Source of the DNA: Streptomyces sp. NRRL F-5727
GTDB lineage: Bacteria > Actinomycetota > Actinomycetes > Streptomycetales > Streptomycetaceae
Direction: 5' to 3'
DNA length: 27,483 nt
Assembly: GCF_000719555.1 (NCBI RefSeq)
Contig: NZ_JOGX01000080.1
Location: 1 to 27,483 of the forward strand
In this document: positions 8,836-15,995 of the stretch, piece by piece
How the letters are laid out: the number at the start of each line of letters is the position of its first letter
Position numbering within the stretch: position 1 is the stretch's first letter
Notes under the pieces: generated by a model
Databases searched by the model: none
Seen by the model: only the letters and a program-made list of their open reading frames with translations
What the model was told of the DNA's origin: nothing
Made by a program: the position numbers and the translations under genes

Positions 8836-10617
8836 TCACTGGGCGCACACCTTCTTGTCTGCTTCCACCTGACCGACGTCCGGCGCCTTCGTCGGACCGG
8901 TCATGGGCACCCCCGCGCCCTTGAAATCGGCGCCGAGGACGAGCGTCATGGGCTCGCGCTCCGCGGCGTCCGCGGTGCCCTGCTTGAGGGCGGTGGCCGG
9001 CAGTCCCATCATCGCGGCGAGCGCGCGGGCCTGGTCGGCCTGGTTCGGTGCGTAGGTGAGTGTGGTCTTCGCCGCCTTCTCGGGGGCGTTGCCCTTGTTG
9101 GTCGAGCGGTTCACGCCCTGGTCGTTCTGGAGCCAGTTGATGGTCGACTGGGCGGCGCCCTGGGTTCCGCTTCCGTTGAAGACGTCGACGCGGACCTCGG
9201 CGGCGGGGGCCTTCGGGCCCTCCAGGAGCTTCGCCTGGGCCTTGGCCTTCGCCTTCTTGGCCTCGGCCTCCTTCTTCTTGACCTCGGTGAAGGAGACGTC
9301 GTTCTCGATCATGCTGAAGACCTGGGGGGCCTTCACGGGGTCGAGGACGACGGTGGCGCGCTTGGTCGGCGGCTCGTCGGGGTTGTCGACGACCGGCACG
9401 GTCAGGAAGGTGATGTTCTTCAGGTCCACCTTGGCGATCTCCTTCGCCAGGGTGACGAGCTTCGTCGCGCTGCCGATGCCCTTGTCGACGGTGAGCGACT
9501 CGGTCGCCGCGGTGGCGACGTCGAGCAGCTTCGTCGGGCTGTCGAGGGTGTCCTCCTTGAGCTGGCGCATCAGCGAGGCCATGAACTGCTGCTGCTGCTT
9601 GATGCGGTCGAGGTCGCTCTCGTTGCCGAGGCCGTGCCGGTTCCGCAGGAAGGCCAGCGCCTGCTCGCCCTGGACGCGGTGCTCGCCCTCGGGGAGGTTG
9701 AGCTTGGAGTAGTTCTTGTCGTGGATCGGCTTGGCGAGGCAGACCTTCACGCCGCCGACGGCCGTGGACAGCTTCTTGACGGCGTTGAAGTCGACCATCA
9801 TGAAGTGGTTGATCGGCAGCCCGGACATCTGCGTGATGGTCCGCATGGTGCAGCCGGGGTCGCGGCCGTCGACGCCGAAGGACTCGTTGAACTTGGTCTT
9901 GCCGACCGAGCCCGGGATCACCTTGGTGGTCCCGTCGACCTTCGTGGGGCACTCCGGGATCTCGGTCTTGAGGTCGCGCGGGATGCTCATCGCCGTGGCG
10001 TTGGTGCGGTCCTCGGCGATGTGGATGAGGAAGGTCGTGTCGGCGTGGCCGGTGACGTTGTCCTTGTTGCCGTAGGACTCGTTGCCCTCGCCGGTGCGGA
10101 CGTCGTTGCCGATGATGAGGATGTTCAGCGGCCCCGTCATCGACTCCGTCTGCACGGCGGCGTCGCCGACGTCGACGACGCCGATGTTGCCGTTGAGCTT
10201 GCTGTAGATCGCGTACGCGCCGACCGCGCCGCCCACCAGGACGAAGGCCATCGTGCCGCCGGTCCACAGCAGGACCTTCTTCTTGCGGCTCGCGCCCTGC
10301 TTGCGCTTGCGGCGGCGCTGCGGCGGCACGCGTCCGCCGCCGGCCGTGCCGGGCTCGGTCTCCGGGGCCTCCGGCTCGGCCGGGCGGCGCCGCCGCTGGC
10401 CGGGAAGGGGAGCCTCGGTGGGGGTGGTTGGGCGGGTGGCGGAGCGGGTACCGGAACCGGTGGCACCGGAACCGGGGAGACCCGACGGGGAACCACCGAC
10501 CGGCGACTGCCCAGCGGAGTGGTCCAGTCGCAGTTCGTAGTTGCCGGTCTGCGGGTTGAGCACCCACTGGTCGGCGGGGTCGATCTCGTCCGCCCGTCCA
10601 CGGCTGTGCGCGTCCAC
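8836..10617 (-). CDS. LCP-family protein with LytR_C domain
   Basis: A 593-residue LCP protein. The GTG at 10617 follows GGAGG by 9 nt. Residues 10-32 (DEIDPADQWVLNPQTGNYEL) form a compact acidic motif in the cytoplasmic tail; a proline-rich and then strongly basic stretch (RRRKRK, RKKK) leads into the transmembrane helix at about 116-138. The LCP domain starts near 163 (PLNILIIGNDVRTG) and includes IPRDL, KFNESFGVDG, HFMMVDF, TAVGGV and FLRNRHGLGNESDLDRIKQQQQF. The arginine normally preceding the conserved D-T is His-Ala here (GHADT). After a K/A/E-rich, probably helical segment comes LytR_C (VRVDVFNGSG). The C-terminus is KKVCAQ. The gene is first of a likely two-gene unit with the LCP gene at 7011-8786. 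Confidence 0.9.
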   Translation of the reverse strand: MDAHSRGRADEIDPADQWVLNPQTGNYELRLDHSAGQSPVGGSPSGLPGSGATGSGTRSATRPTTPTEAPLPGQRRRRPAEPEAPETEPGTAGGGRVPPQRRRKRKQGASRKKKVLLWTGGTMAFVLVGGAVGAYAIYSKLNGNIGVVDVGDAAVQTESMTGPLNILIIGNDVRTGEGNESYGNKDNVTGHADTTFLIHIAEDRTNATAMSIPRDLKTEIPECPTKVDGTTKVIPGSVGKTKFNESFGVDGRDPGCTMRTITQMSGLPINHFMMVDFNAVKKLSTAVGGVKVCLAKPIHDKNYSKLNLPEGEHRVQGEQALAFLRNRHGLGNESDLDRIKQQQQFMASLMRQLKEDTLDSPTKLLDVATAATESLTVDKGIGSATKLVTLAKEIAKVDLKNITFLTVPVVDNPDEPPTKRATVVLDPVKAPQVFSMIENDVSFTEVKKKEAEAKKAKAKAQAKLLEGPKAPAAEVRVDVFNGSGTQGAAQSTINWLQNDQGVNRSTNKGNAPEKAAKTTLTYAPNQADQARALAAMMGLPATALKQGTADAAEREPMTLVLGADFKGAGVPMTGPTKAPDVGQVEADKKVCAQ

Positions 10618-10729
10618 GGTTCCTGTCCTCCGTCGGTGCCACGCGGGGCGCCTCCCCCTGTGGGCGCCACTCGGTCGTTCGATCCTTGGCTGAGTGCGAC
10701 CACGCGGTCCTGGTGCACCGGATCGCGTC

Positions 10730-10735
10730 ACACTA
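10730..10735 (-). promoter_or_regulatory. Candidate -10 box in the leader of the LCP pair
   Basis: TAGTGT on the minus strand (within GGATAGTGTG) fits TANNNT and lies about 112 nt upstream of the GTG at 10617. A well-spaced -35 was not found. The 248-bp gap 10618-10865 has lower G+C than its surroundings and contains no convincing gene, so it is the natural place for the promoter of the LCP pair. Confidence 0.3.
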
Positions 10736-10865
10736 TCCGCCCAGTTCAGCGCGGGGCGACGCCAGTGACAAATTCCACGCCGCTTACAACCGGGCAATCC
10801 ACCCAAACCACAACTCCCCCTGACTCTCCCTTGGCTCCGGCTTTACCCAACGACCTCACCGGCCG

Positions 10866-12104
10866 CTAGGAGCACGCCCCTTCCGCCGCGTTCCGGCCCG
10901 GGAAGGTCGGCGTCGCGGTCGGCCCGGGCGACTCCGCGTCGTCCGGCTTCCCGTCGGAGGATGCGCCGGAGCCCTCCTCCGGTTCCGGCTTCGTCACCAG
11001 GACCGGTCGGTCCTCGCGGAGTTGCCGGAAGAGCTCGCTCGCGGCGGGTTGTACCAGTTCGTCACGATTCGCGTTGTACGTGTACGGGCGGCGCGGCACC
11101 GTCAGGAACTGGACCTTCTCCGTCGGGATCGCCCGCATCGTCCGCGCCAGGTCGTACAGGTCCCGCAGCGAGTCGAGCCCCGGGTCCGTGGTGATGGACC
11201 TGGTCGCCGCGTCGAGCACCGGGTACAGCTTCGTCGGGTTCAGCAGCACCCCGTCGCTCTGCACCTTGTTGACGAGCGCGCCCAGGAACATCTGCTGCCG
11301 GTCCATCCGTTCGGTGTCGCTGCCGTTCCCCAGCGACTTGCGGGCCCGGACGAAGCCCAGCGCCTGCTCCCCGTTCAGCGTCTGCCGGCCCGCCGGCAGC
11401 TTCAGCTTGGCGTCGCTGTCGTTCACCGGCTCCTTGAGGCAGACCTCGACCCCGTCCACCGCGTCGACCATCTTCTTGAAGCCCCGGAAGTCGATCACCA
11501 TGTGGTGGTCGACCCGGATCCCCGTCAGCTTCTCGACGGTACGGATCGTGCACGCCGTCCCGCCCCACTCGAAGGCCCAGTTGAACTGCGCCAGCCGCTC
11601 CCGCGTCCGGCCCCCCTCGGTCCTGGCGCAGCTCGGGATCGTCACCATCAGGTCGCGGGGGATCGACACGGCCGTGGCGCTCGACTCGTCCGCCGCCAGG
11701 TGGAGCAGGATCACGGTGTCCGAGCGCTGGGTGCCCTTGTCCCGGCCGTACTTGCGGTTCCCCTCGCCGGAGCGGGTGTCCGAGCCGATGAGGAGGATGT
11801 TCCGGGCCGCCGCCACGACGCTCGACGGGCGCTCCTTCTCGTACCGGCGCAGCTCGTCGGCGGCGGTGGTGTCCGTGGTGATGTTGTCGTCGAGCTTCCG
11901 GTAGAACCACCAGCCGGTGCCGGCCGCGCCGAGCAGCACGACCGAGACGCCGAGGCAGCCCCACCGCAGCCAGTGCCGGCGCCGGGCCGCCGGCGCCTCG
12001 GCAGCCCCCTCCCCGGCGTCCGGGGACTCCCGCTCCTGCTCCTGCTCCCGCTCCCGCTCCGGTTCCGGGTCCGGTTCGGCGGGCGTGCCAGCGCGGTCCG
12101 TCAC
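10866..12104 (-). CDS. LCP-family protein, short form without LytR_C
   Basis: A 412-residue LCP protein. I chose the GTG at 12104 because the acidic, low-complexity N-terminus (PEREREQEQERES) then leads straight to a basic stop-transfer flank (RRRHWLR) and a transmembrane helix at about 47-68; upstream in-frame codons are arginine-rich and look non-coding. The ribosome site is weak (AAGGA, 12 nt away). The LCP domain runs from about 101 (RNILLIGSDTR) with QRSDTV, IPRDL, HHMVIDF, DAVDGVEVC and FVRARKSLGNGSDTERMDRQQMF. There is no LytR_C domain: a charged, S/P-rich tail ends in a lone cysteine (EGACS). Cysteines in TIPSCAR, TACTIR and VEVCLK match those of the two LCP proteins next to it. The start is uncertain. 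Confidence 0.85.
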   Translation of the reverse strand: MTDRAGTPAEPDPEPEREREQEQERESPDAGEGAAEAPAARRRHWLRWGCLGVSVVLLGAAGTGWWFYRKLDDNITTDTTAADELRRYEKERPSSVVAAARNILLIGSDTRSGEGNRKYGRDKGTQRSDTVILLHLAADESSATAVSIPRDLMVTIPSCARTEGGRTRERLAQFNWAFEWGGTACTIRTVEKLTGIRVDHHMVIDFRGFKKMVDAVDGVEVCLKEPVNDSDAKLKLPAGRQTLNGEQALGFVRARKSLGNGSDTERMDRQQMFLGALVNKVQSDGVLLNPTKLYPVLDAATRSITTDPGLDSLRDLYDLARTMRAIPTEKVQFLTVPRRPYTYNANRDELVQPAASELFRQLREDRPVLVTKPEPEEGSGASSDGKPDDAESPGPTATPTFPGRNAAEGACS

Positions 12105-12289
12105 GTCGTCAGTCCGTCCTTCGGGGCGTCTCGGGCGCGTCGGGCGCCCGGCGTTCGCACGAGGGAGACGGCCGAACCCGACACGGGGTTGTACGGAGGA
12201 GACGATTCCCCCCGGGCCGATCATGTACCGGACTCGCCGCGCGGTCGCGGGTACGCGGCGCGTCGATCGGCCGAACGGGTGCATCGGAC

Positions 12290-12318
12290 GCACCGGGGGC
12301 GGGAACGCCCCGCGGTGC
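12290..12318 (-). terminator. Hairpin terminator after the TIGR03089-like gene
   Basis: 12290-12301 pairs with 12306-12318 as a 12-bp stem with one bulged base and a GNNA-size 4-nt loop, 9 bp beyond the stop at 12328. The remaining space (12105-12289) shows no gene and presumably carries the promoter of the LCP gene starting at 12104. Confidence 0.6.
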
Positions 12319-12327
12319 CCGCGCCCC

Positions 12328-13080
12328 TCAGAGCGCCGTGGCCGTCACCCGCTCGCTCCCGATGCGCTGCTCCAGCGCCTCCGGCGCCAGCTCGCCCAGG
12401 TTCCGGCACAGCACCACGGAGCCACCCGCGGCCAGCGGCGCGTACAGCCCGGCCGAGAGCCCCTCCCAGCCGTCGTACGGCAGCCCGGACAGCAGCCGCG
12501 AGCCGGCGCCGAGCCCGAGGCGCACGGCATCCAGCCGGGCCTGTTCGACGAGCTGTACGCCGCTGCGTTCCGTACCGTCGACGACGAGGGCGGGCGCGTC
12601 CGCGTCGACCGGCACGAACGGGACGAAGCGGTCGCCCTGGCCCGGCACCTCGACCGCGTAGTCCGCGTACCCGGTCGGCACGGCCGGGAAGCGGCGTCCC
12701 AGCGGCGCCAGGGAGAGCGCGATCCGCTCCCCGGAACAGGCCAGACCCGCCTCCAGCGAGTCCGGGCCTGCCACCACGAGGTCGGCGTCCGCCGGATCGC
12801 CGCCCAGCTCGGCCGTCACCCCGACGGAGGAGCAGGCGAGCAGCCAGACGGCTGTCTGCCAGTGCGCGGGCAGCAGCAGCGCGAGCCGGTCGCCGGGTTC
12901 GGCGGACAGCTCGCCCTGAAGCAGATTGGCCGTCTTCGCCACCCAATTGGCGAAGGTGGCGACGGACAATTCCACCCGTTCACCGGTGGCGTCGTCGTAG
13001 TAGGTGACCAGAGGACGGCCGGGGTCCGCGGCGAGCGCGGATCGCAGCAGGTCGGCGGGGGTGCGGTCGCTGGCGTTCAC
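12328..13080 (-). CDS. TIGR03089-like truncated AMP-binding protein
   Basis: A 250-residue protein related to the N-terminal part of acyl/aryl-CoA ligases (ANL superfamily) and best matched by the actinobacterial family known as TIGR03089. It keeps the region that frames the adenylate pocket at the start (DPGRPLVTYYDDATGERVELSVATFANWVAKTANLL, and PGDRLALLLPAHWQTAVWLLA) but lacks the P-loop-like (S/T)SG(S/T)TGxPK segment and the entire C-terminal lid domain, so it should not be a working ligase. A scaffold or binding role is an inference. The GTG at 13080 has no ribosome site but a TACCCT box lies exactly 7 nt upstream. An LCP gene next to a TIGR03089 gene also occurs in mycobacteria, as I recall. 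Confidence 0.75.
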   Translation of the reverse strand: MNASDRTPADLLRSALAADPGRPLVTYYDDATGERVELSVATFANWVAKTANLLQGELSAEPGDRLALLLPAHWQTAVWLLACSSVGVTAELGGDPADADLVVAGPDSLEAGLACSGERIALSLAPLGRRFPAVPTGYADYAVEVPGQGDRFVPFVPVDADAPALVVDGTERSGVQLVEQARLDAVRLGLGAGSRLLSGLPYDGWEGLSAGLYAPLAAGGSVVLCRNLGELAPEALEQRIGSERVTATAL

Positions 13081-13087
13081 GCCGCAC

Positions 13088-13093
13088 AGGGTA
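13088..13093 (-). promoter_or_regulatory. -10 box for a leaderless transcript
   Basis: TACCCT on the minus strand fits TANNNT and is followed by exactly 7 nt and then the GTG at 13080. This would place the first transcribed base at the start codon, which agrees with the absence of a ribosome site. Confidence 0.5.
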
Positions 13094-13206
13094 CGCGGCC
13101 CGGCGCGCCGCCCTGGGCCGTACCGGTGACGGGGTCCTCCGGTCGGCCTGACGTGCCGTCCCCCTTCCGGCGCGCGCCGTGCCCCCGCGCTGCCCACGAT
13201 CGGGCC

Positions 13207-14691
13207 ATGCGTGCCTCACTCGCCTCCTCGATCGCCGTCGCCTGCGCGGCCGCGCTCGCCCTGCCGGTCACCCTCGCCGCCCCCGCGACGGCCACCGCGC
13301 GCCCGGCGGCGGCCGCCTTGCCACCGGAGCGGGACGAGCTGCCGGGCTCCACCCAGTCGCTGCCGCTCCGTCCGCTCGGCGCCTCCGTCCGCTCCTTCGG
13401 AGCCGACCCGGGCACCGCGGCCGAACAGGGCCTGACCCGGCGGGACGTCAGACCCTTCTCGCTCGTCGGCGTCGTCTGGGACGACCCGGCGGCCGTCCTG
13501 CACGGCACGGTCCAGGTCCGCACCCGGGCCGCCGCCGACGGCGTCTGGTCGGAGTGGCAGGACGTCGAGACCCACAACGACGAGCACGGCGCCGACCCCG
13601 CCACGGCCGAGGGCGCCGCCGGCACCCTCCGCGGCTCCACCGCCCCGCTGTGGGTGGGCGACTCGGACGGCGTCGAGGTCCGCGTACGGGCCGGGCGGGA
13701 GCACCCCCACCACCCGGACGGGAGCCACCCGGACGGGAGCCACCCGGAGGGGGACCACCCGGAGGGGGACCACCCGGACCGGGACGGCTCGGCCGCGCCG
13801 CTCCCGGCCGGCCTCCGCCTCGAACTCGTCGACCCGGGCGAGGAGCCCGCCACCGCCCCGGCCCCCGGCACCCGGGCGATGGCCCCGCCGGCCGTCCTCA
13901 CCGCCGCGGAGGCCGCCGCGACCGGCGTCAACAGCCAGCTCGCCCCGTACGGCGCGCCCGCGATCCCCGCCTCCCCGGCGGAGGAGTCCCAGGCCGTCTC
14001 CGTCCACCAGGGCACGCCCGTCCACCAGGGCACGCCCGTCCGGCAGGCCGCGCCCGGCCAGGAGACCGCGAAGAAGAAGCCGTACATCGGCCCCCGCCCC
14101 AGGATCATCACCCGCAAGGGCTGGGGCGCCGACGAGTCGATCCGCGAGAAGGGCTTCGTCTACACCAAGACGATCAAGGCGGCCTTCGTCCACCACAGCG
14201 CCACCGGCAACAACTACACCTGCGGCCAGGCCCCCTCCGTCCTGCGCAGTATCTACCGCTACCACGTGAAGAGCAGCGGCTGGCGTGACTTCGGCTACAA
14301 CTTCACCGTCGACAAGTGCGGAAACATCTACGAAGGCCGGGCCGGCGGAGTGGCGAAACCGGTCCTCGGCGCGCACACCCTCGGCTTCAACACCAACAGC
14401 ATGGGCATCGCCGTCCTCGGCACCTTCACCAGCACCAATCCGCCGGCCGCCGTCGTGACCGCGGTGGCCCGCCTGACGGCCTGGAAACTCGGGCTCCACG
14501 GCGTCAACCCGAAGGGCACCCAGACCCTCGTCTCCGGCGGCGGGGGCCTGTACGCGAAGGGCCGGAAAGTCACCTTCCGCGCCATCGCGGGACACCGGGA
14601 CGGGTTCGCGACGGAGTGTCCCGGCGGACGTCTCTACGGCAAGCTCGGAACCGCCCGGACCTCCTCGGCGAAATACCAGGGACGAAGCTGA
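13207..14691 (+). CDS. Secreted PGRP-domain N-acetylmuramoyl-L-alanine amidase
   Basis: A 494-residue protein with a signal peptide (MRASLASSIAVACAAALALP..ATA, about 1-32). An N-terminal beta-rich region (about 50-230) contains VQVRTRAAADGVWSEWQDVE, as in many actinobacterial peptidoglycan-recognition proteins, interrupted by five HPxxx repeats (169-193). The C-terminal PGRP/amidase_2 domain (about 297-485) has the zinc-site pieces FVHHSAT (about 326-332), AGHRDG (about 460-465) and TECPG, plus the GYNFTVDKCGNIYEGR core. These enzymes cleave the bond between MurNAc and L-Ala of the stem peptide outside the cell. All three expected zinc ligands (His, His, Cys) are present, so it is probably active. 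It is divergent from the TIGR03089-like gene. The ribosome site is weak (GATCGGG). Confidence 0.9.
   Translation: MRASLASSIAVACAAALALPVTLAAPATATARPAAAALPPERDELPGSTQSLPLRPLGASVRSFGADPGTAAEQGLTRRDVRPFSLVGVVWDDPAAVLHGTVQVRTRAAADGVWSEWQDVETHNDEHGADPATAEGAAGTLRGSTAPLWVGDSDGVEVRVRAGREHPHHPDGSHPDGSHPEGDHPEGDHPDRDGSAAPLPAGLRLELVDPGEEPATAPAPGTRAMAPPAVLTAAEAAATGVNSQLAPYGAPAIPASPAEESQAVSVHQGTPVHQGTPVRQAAPGQETAKKKPYIGPRPRIITRKGWGADESIREKGFVYTKTIKAAFVHHSATGNNYTCGQAPSVLRSIYRYHVKSSGWRDFGYNFTVDKCGNIYEGRAGGVAKPVLGAHTLGFNTNSMGIAVLGTFTSTNPPAAVVTAVARLTAWKLGLHGVNPKGTQTLVSGGGGLYAKGRKVTFRAIAGHRDGFATECPGGRLYGKLGTARTSSAKYQGRS
13711..13785 (+). repeat. Five 15-bp tandem repeats inside the amidase gene
   Basis: Five in-frame copies of a CACCCGGANGGGNNC unit occur at 13711, 13726, 13741, 13756 and 13771. 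Copies 1-2 are identical and copies 3-4 are identical. They encode HPDGS, HPDGS, HPEGD, HPEGD and HPDRD, a hydrophilic His/Asp-rich linker. Confidence 0.95.
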
Positions 14692-14722
14692 TGGGGGCGC
14701 GGAGGCAACCATCTGCATAAAC

Positions 14723-14732
14723 TGACCGGTCA
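14723..14732. promoter_or_regulatory. 10-bp palindrome next to a possible -10 box
   Basis: TGACCGGTCA is a perfect palindrome and starts on the last base of a TAAACT box (14718-14723) that could act as -10 for the nucleotide-sugar gene at 14795. The position is typical of a repressor operator. No -35 is evident and the regulator is unknown. Confidence 0.3.
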
Positions 14733-14794
14733 TATCGCACGGACGACCGAGACGGGCGCGCTGACCGGCCCCGAACAGGAAGCAGAGACGACAG

Positions 14795-15877
14795 GTGACA
14801 GAAGCGATCCTCCTGGTCGGTGGCAAGGGCACACGGCTGCGACCGCTCACGGTCAACACGCCCAAGCCCATGGTCCCGGCGGCGGGCGTCCCCTTCCTGA
14901 CGCACCAGCTGGCCCGGGCCAAGGCCGCCGGCGTCGAGCACATCGTGCTCGCCACCTCCTACCTCGCCGAGGTCTTCGAGCCGCACTTCGGGGACGGCTC
15001 CGACCTCGGCCTGAGCCTGGAGTACGTGACGGAGGAGGAACCGCTCGGCACCGGCGGCGCCATACGCAACGTCGCCTCCCGCCTCCACTCCGGCCCCGAC
15101 GACCCCGTCCTGATCTTCAACGGGGACATCCTCACCGGCCTCGACATCCGCGCCCTGGTGGCCACCCACGCCGACTCGGGCGCGGACGTCTCCCTCCACC
15201 TCACCCGCGTCGAGGACCCCCGCGCCTTCGGCCTGGTCCCCACGGACGAGACCGGCAGGGTCACGGCCTTCCTGGAGAAGCCGCAGACCCCCGAGGAGAT
15301 CGTCACCGACCAGATCAACGCCGGCGCGTACGTCTTCCGCCGCTCGGTGATCGACTCGATCCCGGCCGGCCGCCCGGTCTCCGTCGAGCGCGAGACCTTC
15401 CCCGAGCTGCTCGCCTCCGGCGCCCACCTCCAGGGCATGGTCGACTCCACGTACTGGCTGGACCTCGGCACCCCGCAGGCGTTCGTCCGCGGCTCCGCCG
15501 ACCTGGTCCTCGGCCGCGCCCCCTCCCCGGCGGTTCCCGGCCGCTGCGGCGACCGCCTGGTCCTGCCCTCCGCCCGGGTCGCCCCCGACGCCAAGCTCAC
15601 CGGCGGCACGGTGGTCGGCGCGGACGCGACGGTCGGCGAGGGCGCCCGGGTGACGGGCTCCACCCTCCTGGCCGGCGCGGTGGTCGAACCCGGCGCGGTC
15701 ATCACCGACTCCCTCATAGGCGCCGGCGCCCGCATCGGCGCCCGCTCGGTCCTGACGGGCGCGGTCATCGGCGACGGCGCCCACGTGGGCCCCGACAACG
15801 AACTCCGCGACGGCATCAGAATCTGGTGCAACGCCACCCTCCCCGCGGGCACGGTCCGCTTCAGCTCGGACCAGTGA
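14795..15877 (+). CDS. Nucleotide-sugar pyrophosphorylase (mannose-1-P guanylyltransferase type)
   Basis: A 360-residue cytoplasmic enzyme that joins NTP and a sugar 1-phosphate to give NDP-sugar and pyrophosphate. The signature loop GGKGTRLRPLT is at 8-18, with TPKPMVP just after it, EEPLGTGGAIRN, FNGDILTG (metal-binding Asp) and FLEKP further on. After about residue 250 the chain becomes a left-handed beta-helix of hexapeptide repeats (GTVVGADATVGEGARVTGSTL and so on). This architecture fits actinobacterial GDP-mannose pyrophosphorylases (Rv3264c type), but the sugar cannot be proved from sequence. The GTG at 14795 is fixed by the N-terminal motif; the ribosome site is poor. The product would feed mannosylated or other glycans made by the nearby glycosyltransferases. 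Confidence 0.85.
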   Translation: MTEAILLVGGKGTRLRPLTVNTPKPMVPAAGVPFLTHQLARAKAAGVEHIVLATSYLAEVFEPHFGDGSDLGLSLEYVTEEEPLGTGGAIRNVASRLHSGPDDPVLIFNGDILTGLDIRALVATHADSGADVSLHLTRVEDPRAFGLVPTDETGRVTAFLEKPQTPEEIVTDQINAGAYVFRRSVIDSIPAGRPVSVERETFPELLASGAHLQGMVDSTYWLDLGTPQAFVRGSADLVLGRAPSPAVPGRCGDRLVLPSARVAPDAKLTGGTVVGADATVGEGARVTGSTLLAGAVVEPGAVITDSLIGAGARIGARSVLTGAVIGDGAHVGPDNELRDGIRIWCNATLPAGTVRFSSDQ

Positions 15878-15885
15878 GGCGGCTC

Positions 15886-15915
15886 GCCGTTCCGTTGTGG
15901 CCACAACGGAACGGC
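15886..15915. promoter_or_regulatory. 30-bp gapless perfect palindrome
   Basis: 15886-15900 is the exact reverse complement of 15901-15915, centred on TTGTGGCCACAA. It lies 8 bp after the stop of the sugar-nucleotide gene and about 80 bp before the glycosylase gene. It could be a terminator hairpin (an RNA loop would need to open the central bases) or a large dimer operator. Confidence 0.6.
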
Positions 15916-15982
15916 ACCCTCCGCGGGTGCCTCCGCACCCGCGCCCGAACCCGCACCCCCACCCGCCCGCACCGCCCCCGGC

Positions 15983-15988
15983 TACGCT
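15983..15988 (+). promoter_or_regulatory. -10 box for a leaderless glycosylase transcript
   Basis: TACGCT fits TANNNT and ends exactly 7 nt before the ATG at 15996. No ribosome site is present between them, which supports a leaderless mRNA. Confidence 0.5.
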
Positions 15989-15995
15989 CGTACCC

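Noticed and set aside
8515..10869. A 784-codon plus-strand open frame opposite two LCP genes
   Set aside because: It is low-complexity L/G/R/D-rich noise, opposite genes with unmistakable LCP motifs.
11917..13206. In-frame upstream extension of the amidase to 924 residues
   Set aside because: It runs through two genes on the other strand and would bury the signal peptide that begins at 13207.
13711..13785. Tandem repeats considered as a CRISPR array or regulatory iteron
   Set aside because: The units are 15 bp without spacers and are in frame within the amidase coding sequence.
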